The notes beneath the pieces were generated by a model, which made no database searches, was not told the origin of the DNA, and saw only the letters and a list, made by a program, of their open reading frames with translations. A DNA stretch of 64,000 bases, from NCBI RefSeq assembly GCF_003987655.1, contig NZ_NGKC01000004.1:124001-188000 (forward strand), in the 5' to 3' direction. This document shows positions 1 through 8,326 of this stretch, in pieces (the stretch's first letter is position 1; each line of letters opens with the position of its first letter). The position numbers and the translations under genes were made by a program. This stretch comes from Vagococcus acidifermentans. GTDB taxonomy: Bacteria; Bacillota; Bacilli; Lactobacillales; Vagococcaceae.

Positions 1-303
1 GATTTACCGGTTTTGGCGACACCGGCTTTAGTGGCAATGGCGGAGCAGACAAGCAAGGAACTGTGCGAATCGTTTCTTGAAGCCGGCGAAACCACGGTCG
101 GTTCAGCCATTGCCATCGAACATATGCGGCCGACAGGCATCGGAAAAAGCATCAAAGTCAAGGTGACGCTGGAATCTCAGGAGCAACAGCGCCTGCATTT
201 CAGTTATCAGGCATTTGAAGATGACAGGTTGATAGCCAAAGGCGAACATGACCGTGTTGTGGTCGATATCAAACGGTTTCTCGAGCGCGTTTATCCGGAA
301 TAA
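1..303 (+). CDS. Thioesterase, FlK-like hot-dog fold (5' truncated)
   Basis: The frame is already open at base 1, so the N-terminus lies outside the window; the visible 100 residues end at a TAA. The residues LPVLATPALVAMAE followed about 25 residues later by IEHMRPTGIG match the fluoroacetyl-CoA thioesterase-like family of single hot-dog proteins, in which a Thr, a Glu (here in AMAEQ) and a His (here in IEHM) form the active site. Such small proteins hydrolyse acyl-CoA thioesters in the cytosol; in most bacteria the physiological substrate is unknown. The TTG at 13 is internal to the domain and is not the start. Confidence 0.75.
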   Translation, partial: DLPVLATPALVAMAEQTSKELCESFLEAGETTVGSAIAIEHMRPTGIGKSIKVKVTLESQEQQRLHFSYQAFEDDRLIAKGEHDRVVVDIKRFLERVYPE

Positions 304-315
304 AATCCAATTAAT

Positions 316-345
316 TTGTTTGTTCGAGTTTGTCTATGTTAGAAT
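316..345 (+). promoter_or_regulatory. Promoter upstream of the 390-848 gene
   Basis: A -35-like TTGTTT (316-321) and a -10 TAGAAT (340-345) are 18 bp apart, and TG at 337-338 makes an extended -10. The position is 45 bp upstream of the start codon chosen for the next gene. Confidence 0.6.
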
Positions 346-389
346 AAGGGTGGCATTATTCTAATATTTACACGTAAAGGAGAATGGCT

Positions 390-848
390 ATGACAAAAGA
401 CATGACAGGTTTTAAAATTTATTTTAGAAACGGTGAAACGTGGACGATTGACCGTGAGTATATCGGCGACCTCTGGATTCGTCAAGTGACTATCAGCTAC
501 GGCCGGATTAACGGGGGAGATTTCCAGAAAATCCGACCATGTGAAGGAATTAAGATAGAAATTTTACCAGAAGCAGACCACGTCCAGTCATCTGACATCA
601 ATCTGGGCGGTTTGGAACTTGGCATGTTTGCCCGTGCGTTAAAATATCAAGACATTGAAAAAATGTCGATTTTATTTAACGATGGCAGCAGCGACCTGAT
701 TTACTTCCCATATCTGGATAAAGAAACACCGGGACAGGAAGGGCTGGACAACCAGTATCAATCAACAAAAATTTCGAAAGACAACCGCTTGTACATCGTG
801 ATTGATGCAGAGCGCACGGTTGACGATATTTACGGAGATAAATTTTAA
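390..848 (+). CDS. Conserved hypothetical protein, 152 aa
   Basis: I do not recognise this family. The predicted soluble protein is rich in acidic and aromatic residues, with no signal peptide or membrane segment. It begins MTKDMTGFKIYFRNGETW and contains alternating hydrophobic stretches consistent with beta strands. AAAGGAG (376-382) lies 7 bases before ATG 390 but only 1 base before ATG 384, so 390 is the better start. It has its own promoter at 316-345 and its own terminator at 867-893, so it is a single-gene unit. Confidence 0.7.
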   Translation: MTKDMTGFKIYFRNGETWTIDREYIGDLWIRQVTISYGRINGGDFQKIRPCEGIKIEILPEADHVQSSDINLGGLELGMFARALKYQDIEKMSILFNDGSSDLIYFPYLDKETPGQEGLDNQYQSTKISKDNRLYIVIDAERTVDDIYGDKF

Positions 849-899
849 ACACTAAAGCACCAGACGCTGCCTCTTTACAGGGGCAGTTTTTTTAGTGTT
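848..899 (+). terminator. Intrinsic terminator with nested outer repeat
   Basis: An 8-bp stem CTGCCTCT (867-874) / AGGGGCAG (879-886) with loop TTAC and one T-G pair is followed by seven T (887-893). An outer inverted repeat AACACTAA (848-855) / TTAGTGTT (892-899) encloses it. Confidence 0.85.
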
Positions 900-922
900 C
901 ACGGCAGGTGATTTTCGTCAGC

Positions 923-951
923 TTGTCTGATGATGGGATATCTGTTAAAAT
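923..951 (+). promoter_or_regulatory. Promoter of the ABC-F gene
   Basis: TTGTCT (923-928), a 17-bp spacer and TAAAAT (946-951), with TG at 943-944 giving an extended -10. Transcription would start near 958. This rules out the upstream ATG at 930, which lies inside the promoter, as translation start of the following gene. Confidence 0.8.
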
Positions 952-980
952 GTAAAAGAACTTTATCAAAGGAGAAAATT

Positions 981-2876
981 ATGAGAATCTTGCGAGCAGA
1001 ACAGCTAAAAAAATCTTACGGTGAGAAACAGCTGCTGGATGATGTTTCTTTTTTGATTAAAGAAAAAGAGCGTATCGGGCTGATTGGTGTCAACGGTACT
1101 GGAAAAACAACTCTGATGTCGCTGTTAGCAGGCAAAGAGACTGCCGATGCCGGTACAATCAGTCATCAGCATGACTACACCATCGGCTATTTGCCGCAGC
1201 ACGTCGATTTTAAAGAGGACGTCACCGTGCTGGAAGCTGTTTTTCAAGGTGATTCGCCGATTATTCAAGCCGTCAAACGCTATGAAACAGCAGTGGAAAA
1301 ACTGGCGGTGCATGGCGATGACCCGGTTGTTCAGCAAGAGTACCAGCGGGCGGAAGAAGAGATGACCAAAGAGGATGCGTGGCTGGTCGACACAAGTGCC
1401 AAAACCATTTTATCCAAACTTGGCATCCTGCATCTGAGCAAGGCAGTCGGCGAGATGTCCGGCGGGCAGAAGAAACGTTTGGGCTTGGCGCAAGTTTTGA
1501 TTCAGGAGCCGGATCTGCTGCTTTTGGATGAGCCGACCAACCACTTGGATTACCGCACGATTCAGTGGCTTGAAAAATATTTGACTGACTTCAAAGGCGC
1601 GCTGGTAGTGATTACACACGACCGGTATTTCCTGGACCAAGTGGCGACCCGTATTTTTGAATTGTCATACGGCAAACTGTATGAGTATACGGGCAACTAT
1701 CAGTCGTTTTTGGCAGCCAAAGCAGAGAGGGAAGAAACCGAAAGCAGACAGTCTCATAAACGAAAGCAATTATTCAAGCAGGAGCTTGCTTGGATGCGTG
1801 CAGGGGTACAGGCGCGAGGCACAAAACAGCAGGCGCGTATCGACCGTTTCCATGAATTGAAAAAAGGGCTTGCCCCCGTCAAAAAACAGGACAGTCTTGA
1901 AATAACGACAGCCCAGCAGCGCCTGGGAAAAAAAGTTCTGCTGATTGAAGACGGCTTTTACGACATTGATGGTCAGTCAATCCTCCGCCAGTTCAATCTG
2001 CTGATTCAATCAAATGAGCGTCTCGGTATCACCGGCGACAACGGCACGGGCAAATCCACACTGCTGAACATTTTGGCAGGCAGACTGGCGCTCACCAGCG
2101 GAACACTGGAAACCGGTGAAACGGTCCGGATCGGCTATTACACACAAGAAAACGAGCAGCTTGAAGAAGACAAGCGGGTCATTCAATATTTGCAGGAACA
2201 GGCTGAAGAAGTGGCGCAAAAAGACGGCACCACTGTCAGTGTGGCAGACATGCTTGAGCGCTTCTTATTTCCGCGGCACACGCACGGCACACTGATTCGC
2301 AAACTTTCCGGCGGCGAAAAGCGCCGTCTGTATTTATTGAAGATTCTGATTCAACAGCCGAATGTGCTGCTGCTTGATGAACCGACGAACGATTTGGACA
2401 TCGAAACGCTGACCATACTGGAAGACTACATTCAACAATTCCAAGGGGCGGTCGTCACTGTCAGCCACGACCGCTATTTTCTGGACAAAACAGTGTCAAA
2501 GTTGTTGCTGTTTAAAGGAAATGGTATAGTAGATACTTATTATGGTTCAATGTCCGACTATTTGTCAGAAACAGACGAGGAAAAGCAGACCGAAACGGCA
2601 ACTGCAAGTCCTGCCGCTGCGCATGCGCCCCGCGCTGCATCGGCGAAAAAGGAAAAACAAAAGTTGACATACATGGAACAAAAGGAATGGGAAACCATCG
2701 AAAATGACATCGATGAGCTGGAACAGGCGGTTCAGCAGCTGGAGGACAGCATGCTGGCACACGCTGAAGATGCAGAGAAGCTGTTGTCCTTGCAGCAGGA
2801 ACTGACTGAAACAGAGGCACAGCTAGAACATAAAATGGCACGTTGGGAATATTTGAGTGCGTTTGTTGAATTATAA
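981..2876 (+). CDS. ABC-F family ribosome-associated ATPase (Uup/YfmR type)
   Basis: A 631-residue soluble protein with two ABC ATPase domains and no membrane segments. Domain 1 has Walker A GVNGTGKTT, signature MSGGQKKR and Walker B LLLLDEPTNHLD; domain 2 has GDNGTGKST, LSGGEKRR and VLLLDEPTNDLD. The roughly 80-residue inter-domain linker is the tRNA-interacting motif of ABC-F factors. A C-terminal charged coiled coil of about 70 residues, after an Ala/Pro-rich hinge, is the hallmark of the Uup/YfmR branch, which resolves stalled ribosomes in the cytosol. AAAGGAG at 968-974 places the start at ATG 981. Antibiotic-resistance ABC-F proteins usually lack this C-terminal domain, so a housekeeping role is preferred. 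Confidence 0.88.
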   Translation: MRILRAEQLKKSYGEKQLLDDVSFLIKEKERIGLIGVNGTGKTTLMSLLAGKETADAGTISHQHDYTIGYLPQHVDFKEDVTVLEAVFQGDSPIIQAVKRYETAVEKLAVHGDDPVVQQEYQRAEEEMTKEDAWLVDTSAKTILSKLGILHLSKAVGEMSGGQKKRLGLAQVLIQEPDLLLLDEPTNHLDYRTIQWLEKYLTDFKGALVVITHDRYFLDQVATRIFELSYGKLYEYTGNYQSFLAAKAEREETESRQSHKRKQLFKQELAWMRAGVQARGTKQQARIDRFHELKKGLAPVKKQDSLEITTAQQRLGKKVLLIEDGFYDIDGQSILRQFNLLIQSNERLGITGDNGTGKSTLLNILAGRLALTSGTLETGETVRIGYYTQENEQLEEDKRVIQYLQEQAEEVAQKDGTTVSVADMLERFLFPRHTHGTLIRKLSGGEKRRLYLLKILIQQPNVLLLDEPTNDLDIETLTILEDYIQQFQGAVVTVSHDRYFLDKTVSKLLLFKGNGIVDTYYGSMSDYLSETDEEKQTETATASPAAAHAPRAASAKKEKQKLTYMEQKEWETIENDIDELEQAVQQLEDSMLAHAEDAEKLLSLQQELTETEAQLEHKMARWEYLSAFVEL

Positions 2877-2892
2877 AGGACGGTGTTCATAA

Positions 2893-3840
2893 ATGGAAAA
2901 AGCCTACCTTGAGTTAGGCCGTAAAATATTAACAGACGGTTTTGAAAAAAGCGACCGGACCGGAACAGGGACCAAGAGTATTTTCGGTCATCAAATGCGT
3001 TTTGATTTAAGTCAGGGGTTTCCGCTGCTGACCACAAAACGCGTGGCTTTTTCAATGATAAAAAGCGAACTGCTGTGGTTTATGAGAGGGGATACGAATA
3101 TCCGCTATCTACTCCAACATAAAAATCATATTTGGGATGAATGGGCGTTTGAGCGCTATGTCAACAGCACTGACTATCACGGACCTGATATGACCAATTT
3201 TGGGCAACGGGCATTAGTTGACCCGGAATTTAATGATGTTTACCAGGCGGAACTGGCGGCTTTTTGCGACAACGTATTGACCGACGACGCATTTGCAGCC
3301 AAGCACGGGGAGCTGGGCAAGATATACGGCTCGCAGTGGCGGCACTGGCAGACAGCCAAGGGCGAGACGATTGACCAGCTGGCTGACGTGATTCATCTGA
3401 TAAAAACAAATCCGGATTCCAGACGCATGATTGTATCAGCTTGGAATCCTGAAGATATCCCGAGCATGGCCTTGCCGCCTTGCCACACATTGTTCCAGTT
3501 TTACGTGGCAGAAGGCAAACTGAGCTGTCAGCTTTACCAGCGCAGCGCGGATGTTTTTCTCGGCGTACCGTTTAATATTGCCAGCTACGCGCTGCTGACC
3601 CATCTTATCGCACATGAAACAGGGTTGGCAGTCGGCGAGTTTATCCATACATTGGGCGACGCCCATTTATATGTGAACCATTTTGACCAGATGCGCCTTC
3701 AATTGACGCGCGACATTCGTCAGGCTCCGCAGCTGGAATTGAATCCGGAGAAGCATTCTATTTTTGATTTTGACGTATCAGATATACAAATAAAAGGATA
3801 TGACCCTCATCCGGCAATCAAAGCGCCGATTGCCGTCTAG
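2893..3840 (+). CDS. thyA: Thymidylate synthase
   Basis: Converts dUMP and methylene-tetrahydrofolate to dTMP and dihydrofolate. The 315-residue protein has the active-site Cys197 in [12 protein letters not shown], the dUMP-binding [10 protein letters not shown] segment and the C-terminal IKAPIAV. It is about 50 residues longer than the E. coli enzyme because of an insert around residues 90-140, as in the Lactobacillus casei enzyme. AAAGGA (2875-2880) precedes the ATG. It lies 17 bp after the ABC-F gene and 27 bp before dfrA, whose enzyme recycles the dihydrofolate made here, so thyA-dfrA is a functional pair. Confidence 0.97.
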   Translation: MEKAYLELGRKILTDGFEKSDRTGTGTKSIFGHQMRFDLSQGFPLLTTKRVAFSMIKSELLWFMRGDTNIRYLLQHKNHIWDEWAFERYVNSTDYHGPDMTNFGQRALVDPEFNDVYQAELAAFCDNVLTDDAFAAKHGELGKIYGSQWRHWQTAKGETIDQLADVIHLIKTNPDSRRMIVSAWNPEDIPSMALPPCHTLFQFYVAEGKLSCQLYQRSADVFLGVPFNIASYALLTHLIAHETGLAVGEFIHTLGDAHLYVNHFDQMRLQLTRDIRQAPQLELNPEKHSIFDFDVSDIQIKGYDPHPAIKAPIAV

Positions 3841-3867
3841 GCGAGGGATATTAGGAGGAAGTTTATT

Positions 3868-4362
3868 ATGATTGCAGCCATATGGGCTCAAGATGAACAG
3901 GGGTTAATCGGAAAGAACCATAAACTGCCTTGGTATTTACCTAACGACTTGAAGTTTTTCAAAAAAATGACGGAAAATAATACAGTTGTCATGGGGCGTA
4001 AGACGTTTGAAGGAATGGATTCAAAACTGCTCCCCAACAGGCAGACAATCATTCTCACGCATAAACCGGACTACCATGTTGAAGGGGCTCTTGTGATGCA
4101 TAGTATTCAGGAAGTACTGGATTACGCAGAGAAGTTTGAAGGCATCACATTTATTACTGGCGGCGGCGAAATCTATAAACTTTTTCTGCCTTATACGGAT
4201 GTGCTGTACCGGACGTTTATCAAACATACGTTTGAAGGAGACACGTACTTTCCGTACATCGACTGGTATGACTGGAACATGGTCAGCGTCAGCGAAGGCG
4301 AAGTCGATGAACAAAATATTTACCCGCATGATTATGAAACATACCAGCGCCGGAAAATTTAA
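3868..4362 (+). CDS. dfrA: Dihydrofolate reductase
   Basis: NADPH-dependent reduction of dihydrofolate to tetrahydrofolate, regenerating the cofactor used by the upstream ThyA. The 164 residues show the DHFR signatures: MIAAIWAQDEQGLIGKNHKLPW at the N-terminus (the substrate-binding LPW), NTVVMGRKTFEGM (cofactor binding) and ITGGGEIYKLFLP. Length is normal for chromosomal DHFR. TAGGAGGA lies just upstream of the ATG. Transcription ends at the hairpin at 4385-4424. It is the target of trimethoprim; sequence alone does not say whether this version is resistant. Confidence 0.96.
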   Translation: MIAAIWAQDEQGLIGKNHKLPWYLPNDLKFFKKMTENNTVVMGRKTFEGMDSKLLPNRQTIILTHKPDYHVEGALVMHSIQEVLDYAEKFEGITFITGGGEIYKLFLPYTDVLYRTFIKHTFEGDTYFPYIDWYDWNMVSVSEGEVDEQNIYPHDYETYQRRKI

Positions 4363-4384
4363 CCGGGCGCATATCAGCAAACGC

Positions 4385-4424
4385 AAAACCCGCTGGCAAG
4401 CTATAAAGCTTGTCAACGGGTTTT
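4385..4424. terminator. Bidirectional terminator between convergent genes
   Basis: AAAACCCG (4385-4392) pairs with CGGGTTTT (4417-4424), and CAAGCT (4397-4402) with AGCTTG (4407-4412). T-runs exist on both strands, so it can end both dfrA and the convergent gene. The stop codon of the minus-strand gene (4413-4415) lies inside the structure. Confidence 0.85.
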
Positions 4425-4958
4425 ACTGCGTTTGATTGCCGTATAGGCCAGATAACCTTTGACAGTCCCGTGGTATTCCCTCTCGAGGGAGCAGGTCTTC
4501 AGGATATCCTGAGGTGTGACAAACACCAGCTCTTTTGAAAATGAGGCGATGCGGCTTTTTGTCAACAGCGTTGCGACAAACTCGGAACAGAAAAAAGCGT
4601 GCTCGCGGTGAAATTTGACATTGGCCGTAATCGCCAGCAGACCGAGCAGGTTGTACCTGAGCAGAGGCTGGTTGTTAATGAAGTAGGCCAACTGCTGCCT
4701 CAAAAGCAAATACTGTTCAGTAGTCAGAGTGATGGAATAAATCTCACAGTGGGCAGTCAGGAAAAAAGGATCATTAAAATCTTCTTTCACAAATCCGCCG
4801 ATAAACGGGTTGCTGATTTTTTTTCTGCCGAAACTGTAAGTTTCTGTCAAGCTTTTATCAAAGGCAATCGATACGTGGTTGTAATCTTCTTTTGTATACA
4901 GCTTAATCGTCCGGGATAAGACGCTGCGGGAAGCTGTGTAAATTAGATAGATTTTCAT
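4413..4958 (-). CDS. Predicted permuted papain-like (YiiX/NlpC-P60-type) protein
   Basis: A 181-residue protein starting MKIYLIYTASRSVLSRTIKL. The conserved points are YNHVSIAFD (His near residue 28) and FFCSEFVATLL (Cys near residue 122). This His-first, Cys-later order is seen in circularly permuted papain-like amidases of the YiiX group. No signal peptide is visible, so it should be cytosolic. The function of the lactic-acid-bacterial members is unknown; cleavage of an amide or ester bond is inferred from fold only. The ribosome site is weak (CAAGG). It is convergent with dfrA. Confidence 0.6.
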   Translation of the reverse strand: MKIYLIYTASRSVLSRTIKLYTKEDYNHVSIAFDKSLTETYSFGRKKISNPFIGGFVKEDFNDPFFLTAHCEIYSITLTTEQYLLLRQQLAYFINNQPLLRYNLLGLLAITANVKFHREHAFFCSEFVATLLTKSRIASFSKELVFVTPQDILKTCSLEREYHGTVKGYLAYTAIKRSKTR

Positions 4959-5044
4959 GCAGATACCTTGCTTTCCGGTGGGAGTTTGTTGTATAGGGAC
5001 ACATCCTAAGCATCCATTTTACCGAAAAAAAGGGTGTATTGCCA

Positions 5045-5079
5045 GAAAAAAATAAAACAGCAGATTTTTTTATCTGCTG
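5045..5079 (-). terminator. Terminator of the hemolysin III gene
   Basis: Read on the minus strand, CAGCAGAT (5079-5072) and ATCTGCTG (5065-5058) form an 8-bp stem with an A-rich loop, followed by TTTTATTTTTTT. Confidence 0.8.
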
Positions 5080-5086
5080 CTTTGTC

Positions 5087-5731
5087 TTAAACAAATAGAT
5101 AAATCGAAAAGTAGATGAAACCGGCGCCTAAAAGAACGAAGAGATGCCAGACGACATGCATGAATTTGACTTTTTTCAAACTGTAAAAAACTGCTCCGAC
5201 AGTATAAGCGACACCGCCAAGCGCCAACAGCAGGATGCCGGTGCGGCCCAGACCGGCATACAGCGGCTGCAGAGTCAATACGCACAGCCAGCCCATGACG
5301 ATATAAATCAGGACATCTGCTTTGCTTTTTTTCTTGAGCCAGATGGATTTGTAAATGATGCCGAGAATCGCAATTCCCCACACTGCACCGAACAGCGCCC
5401 AGCCTTTCCAGTCTTGAATGGTCAGCAGGCAAAACGGTGTATAGCTGCCTGCAATCAGCAAATAAATCGAGCTGTGGTCAAACACCTGAAACACGTTGCG
5501 TGCTTTGGTGAAAATCAGACTGTGATACAAGGTTGAGAACAAAAACAAAAGAATCATCGATGCGCCGAAAATGACGTAAGATACAATTTCCAAAGCAGAA
5601 CCGGCTTTTGCGCCTTTGATAATCAAAAGAATCAGACCGGCGATGCTGAGTCCTGTGCCGATGCCGTGCGTGACGGCATTGAAAACTTCGTTGACAATAT
5701 TATATCTTTTAGAGAAAGCAGTATGTTCCAT
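5087..5731 (-). CDS. Hemolysin III family membrane protein (TrhA/YqfA-like)
   Basis: About 214 residues with seven predicted membrane segments. The family motif NAVTHGIGTGLS near the N-terminus, FSTLYHS in the middle and HVVWHLFVLLGA near the C-terminus carry the conserved His and Ser residues that in the related adiponectin-receptor family bind a metal. Members are integral membrane proteins; in E. coli TrhA affects membrane fluidity, and real haemolysin activity is doubtful. AAAGGA directly touches an upstream ATG at 5740, but sits 8 bases from the ATG at 5731, so the latter is chosen. It is a single-gene unit, divergent from degV. Confidence 0.88.
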   Translation of the reverse strand: MEHTAFSKRYNIVNEVFNAVTHGIGTGLSIAGLILLIIKGAKAGSALEIVSYVIFGASMILLFLFSTLYHSLIFTKARNVFQVFDHSSIYLLIAGSYTPFCLLTIQDWKGWALFGAVWGIAILGIIYKSIWLKKKSKADVLIYIVMGWLCVLTLQPLYAGLGRTGILLLALGGVAYTVGAVFYSLKKVKFMHVVWHLFVLLGAGFIYFSIYLFV

Positions 5732-5777
5732 TAAAAACATCCTTTCGTCGTTAATAAGTGAAAAAATAAAATGAATC

Positions 5778-5786
5778 TGTTATACT
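5778..5786 (+). promoter_or_regulatory. Extended -10 promoter of degV
   Basis: TG (5778-5779), one base, then TATACT (5781-5786). No good -35 is seen at the right distance, as is common for extended -10 promoters. Confidence 0.6.
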
Positions 5787-5844
5787 GAATTCATACTTAC
5801 TACAATTCTACACGATTACTGTTTTTTTTGAAAGAGGTTAGATT

Positions 5845-6690
5845 ATGTCAAACGTAAAAATCGTAACGGATTCCTCCTGTATGATGGACCCGAAGCTTGC
5901 TGAAGAGCTGGATATACACATTATCAGCTTGTCTGTTATGATTGATGGAGTCATTTACGCGAATCATGAAGAACTTGGAAAAGAAGAGTTCATGGAGATG
6001 ATGGCCGGAGCGAAGGCGCTGCCTAAAACCAGTCAGCCGCCCATCGGTGAATTTGTCGATTTGTATGACAGGCTCGGCAAAGACGGCAGTCATATTATTT
6101 CCATCCATCTGACCGAACACTTAAGCGGAACTTCCGGCGCTGCCCATCAGGCAGCACAACTGACCGAATCAGCTGTGACGGTTATCGACAGTGATTTTAT
6201 CGACCAGGCATTGAGCTTCCAGGTGATAAGAGCCGCACAGATGGCACAGATGGGGGCGACCGTCGAACAAATTCTTCCTGAAATCGACAAAGTAAAAGAA
6301 AACACAACACTTTACATCGGTGTATCCACTTTAGATAATTTAGTGAAAGGCGGCCGTGTCAACCGGATCGTCGGCACGCTGTCCGGCCTGCTGAATATGC
6401 GGGTCGTTCTCGAGCTGAATAAAGGCCGGCTTGAAATCATCACTAAAGGCAGAGGCAACAAGACATTCACCAAATGGGTTAATCAGTTTTGCGAGCAGCT
6501 CAAAACAATGCCGAAAGTCAAGGCTCTGGGTATTTCGCATGCGGGCGGAATGGACATCGCCCGTGAACTGAAGGAACGGATTCAACGTGAATTGCCGTCG
6601 CTCGCGATTCCCATCATGCACACATCCCCGCTGGTTGCCACTCACACAGGCAAAGGGGCCTTTGCTGTCATGTTGTACACGGAAGACTAA
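5845..6690 (+). CDS. DegV family fatty-acid-binding protein
   Basis: A 281-residue DegV/EDD-fold protein. KIVTDSSCMM at the N-terminus, the central HLSGTSGAAHQAA segment and the C-terminal MHTSPLVATHTGKGAFAV are family signatures. DegV (FakB) proteins bind a single fatty acid and present it to the kinase FakA for phosphorylation and use in phospholipid synthesis. The kinase is not in this window. AAAGAGG is 7 bases before the ATG. The gene ends at a terminator (6705-6731), but the next gene starts only 60 bp downstream, so partial readthrough is possible. Confidence 0.92.
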   Translation: MSNVKIVTDSSCMMDPKLAEELDIHIISLSVMIDGVIYANHEELGKEEFMEMMAGAKALPKTSQPPIGEFVDLYDRLGKDGSHIISIHLTEHLSGTSGAAHQAAQLTESAVTVIDSDFIDQALSFQVIRAAQMAQMGATVEQILPEIDKVKENTTLYIGVSTLDNLVKGGRVNRIVGTLSGLLNMRVVLELNKGRLEIITKGRGNKTFTKWVNQFCEQLKTMPKVKALGISHAGGMDIARELKERIQRELPSLAIPIMHTSPLVATHTGKGAFAVMLYTED

Positions 6691-6704
6691 GAAGTCACTT
6701 TTTT

Positions 6705-6731
6705 GCAGATCAGAGTCTGGTCTGCTTTTTT
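6705..6731 (+). terminator. Intrinsic terminator just ahead of the GDSL esterase ribosome site
   Basis: A 9-bp stem GCAGATCAG (6705-6713) / CTGGTCTGC (6717-6725) with one T-G pair, a 3-base loop and six T. It ends only 4 bases before the AGAGGGGA ribosome site of the next gene. Confidence 0.85.
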
Positions 6732-6750
6732 GGATAGAGGGGAAATGAAG

Positions 6751-7623
6751 ATGTTCAAAAATAACAGAGCGCTGCTGTTGCTGTTTGTGATAGTGACAGC
6801 AGCGACCTTTCTCATTTTAACTGTGACAGTTCCTGAAGCAGAAACAATGCTGACTGATACTGCCGCAAAATCTGCTGAAAAGCAGAAAATGGATATTCTC
6901 CGTCTGACGAGTATCGGTGATTCTCTGACGGAAGGCATCGGCGATTTGACCGAGGAAGGCGGCTATGTGCCGCTGCTCCAGAAAAATCTGGAAGAACTTG
7001 AAATCGCAGAAGTCGTTCAGGCAGATAATTTCGGCAAGTCAGGGGACAGAAGCGACCAGATATTGAAACGCATCAAAAAAGACGACAGCCTTCAACAGTC
7101 GGTTGCCAAGGCCAATCTGATTTTGCTGACTGTCGGCGGCAATGATTTGATGAAAACAGTCAAATCAGATATATTCAATGATATTGAACTGGCAACATTT
7201 AAGAAACCGCTGAAAACATATCAAGCCTATCTTCAGAAAATTTATGACGAACTGAGAAATTTGAATCCGACTGCGACGATTTACCAGCTGGGCATATACA
7301 ATCCGTTTTACTTAAACTTTCCGGATTTGACGGAAATGCAGGACGTGGTTGATTTTTGGAATCAAGGGTCGCAGGAATTTGTGCAAAGTCAGGACAATGC
7401 GTATTTTGTGCCGATTAACGACGACATCTACTCCGGTTTGACCACCCTTGCAACAACGGACAGTTCGGAAACGGCCGGTTCTGTCACCCAGAACGACTCT
7501 ATCAACAATCTGATTTCAGGTGAGGACAATTTTCATCCCAACAATCTCGGCTATCAAATCATTGCCAATGCCTTTAGGGATAAAATCGCCGGCACCAAGC
7601 AGAGCTGGCTGCAGACAAACTAG
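6751..7623 (+). CDS. GDSL-family lipase/esterase (YpmR-like)
   Basis: A 290-residue SGNH hydrolase with an N-terminal membrane anchor or signal peptide (residues about 6-24, NRALLLLFVIVTAATFLIL). GDSL block I is SIGDSLTEGIGD (catalytic Ser), block III is VGGNDLM, and the C-terminal FHPNNLGY holds the catalytic His. It probably acts outside the membrane on an ester whose identity is unknown. AGAGGGGA (6736-6743) favours ATG 6751 (7-base spacing) over ATG 6745 (1 base). The order degV - esterase - ypmS - msrA resembles Bacillus subtilis ypm/ypp genes. A terminator lies directly upstream. Confidence 0.85.
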   Translation: MFKNNRALLLLFVIVTAATFLILTVTVPEAETMLTDTAAKSAEKQKMDILRLTSIGDSLTEGIGDLTEEGGYVPLLQKNLEELEIAEVVQADNFGKSGDRSDQILKRIKKDDSLQQSVAKANLILLTVGGNDLMKTVKSDIFNDIELATFKKPLKTYQAYLQKIYDELRNLNPTATIYQLGIYNPFYLNFPDLTEMQDVVDFWNQGSQEFVQSQDNAYFVPINDDIYSGLTTLATTDSSETAGSVTQNDSINNLISGEDNFHPNNLGYQIIANAFRDKIAGTKQSWLQTN

Positions 7624-7645
7624 GCGGGGAGGCTAGACGACAACA

Positions 7646-8326
7646 ATGAACGAAAACAAAGAAAGCACAGAAAGCAACGAAACGAAAGAAAACACAAAAC
7701 GCAGGGCGGAGGTCCCCGTTAAACAGAACAAACCAGTCAACGGCTGGAAAGTGGCGTTTATCTTACTGGCAGCAGTCTTATTAGGCACAGCCGGATTTTT
7801 ATCCACGCGGATTTTCAGTGTCAGAGAAACGTACAAACCGGTCCAGACCGCAAGTCAGCGGGGAGACATGCCGGCGTTCAGCGTTGATTTGAACAAGGAA
7901 CAAGTCAACCGGGTCATCAGTCACTATTTAAATGACTTTCTGAAAGATTCCGGTGTGCAGTATTCCTTTGTTTTAGCGGATCAGGCGATGCTTTCCGGGA
8001 CATTTAAGCTATTAGGGCACGACACAAAATTTTACCTGTACTTTGAACCGTTTGTCCTGACAAACGGCAATGTTCAATTGCGGGCGACCAGTTTATCGGT
8101 CGGGACACTGAGCCTGCCGATTTCTGCCATCATGAAATACATCATGAATTCCATTGACGTGCCGCCGTGGATTGAAGTCTTGCCGGAAGAGCAGCTGGTC
8201 AATCTTCATTTGGATGAATTTGAGATGCAAAGCGGCATGTTTTTAAGAGCCGATAAAATCAATTTAGTGGATGATGAAATACGTTTGAGCGTTTTTCTCC
8301 CGATACAAGATGAAAAGGAGAAATAA
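7646..8326 (+). CDS. ypmS: YpmS family membrane protein (DUF2140)
   Basis: A 226-residue protein with a Lys/Glu/Asn-rich cytosolic N-terminus of about 30 residues, one membrane segment (VAFILLAAVLLGTAGFLS, about residues 36-53) and an extracytoplasmic domain. The segment FSVDLNKEQVNRVISHYLNDF and the C-terminal DEIRLSVFLPI are typical of YpmS. Function is unknown. The gene follows the GDSL esterase by 22 bp and its stop directly abuts the msrA start, so the three are probably cotranscribed. The order is that of Bacillus ypmR-ypmS. Confidence 0.85.
   Translation: MNENKESTESNETKENTKRRAEVPVKQNKPVNGWKVAFILLAAVLLGTAGFLSTRIFSVRETYKPVQTASQRGDMPAFSVDLNKEQVNRVISHYLNDFLKDSGVQYSFVLADQAMLSGTFKLLGHDTKFYLYFEPFVLTNGNVQLRATSLSVGTLSLPISAIMKYIMNSIDVPPWIEVLPEEQLVNLHLDEFEMQSGMFLRADKINLVDDEIRLSVFLPIQDEKEK

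Noticed and set aside
2512-2841. Open frames antisense to the end of the ABC-F gene
   Set aside because: Low-complexity shadows of the coiled-coil codons, without start signals.
7228-7242. CodY-box-like sequence (13 of 15 matches)
   Set aside because: It lies in the middle of the GDSL esterase coding region, with no promoter nearby.
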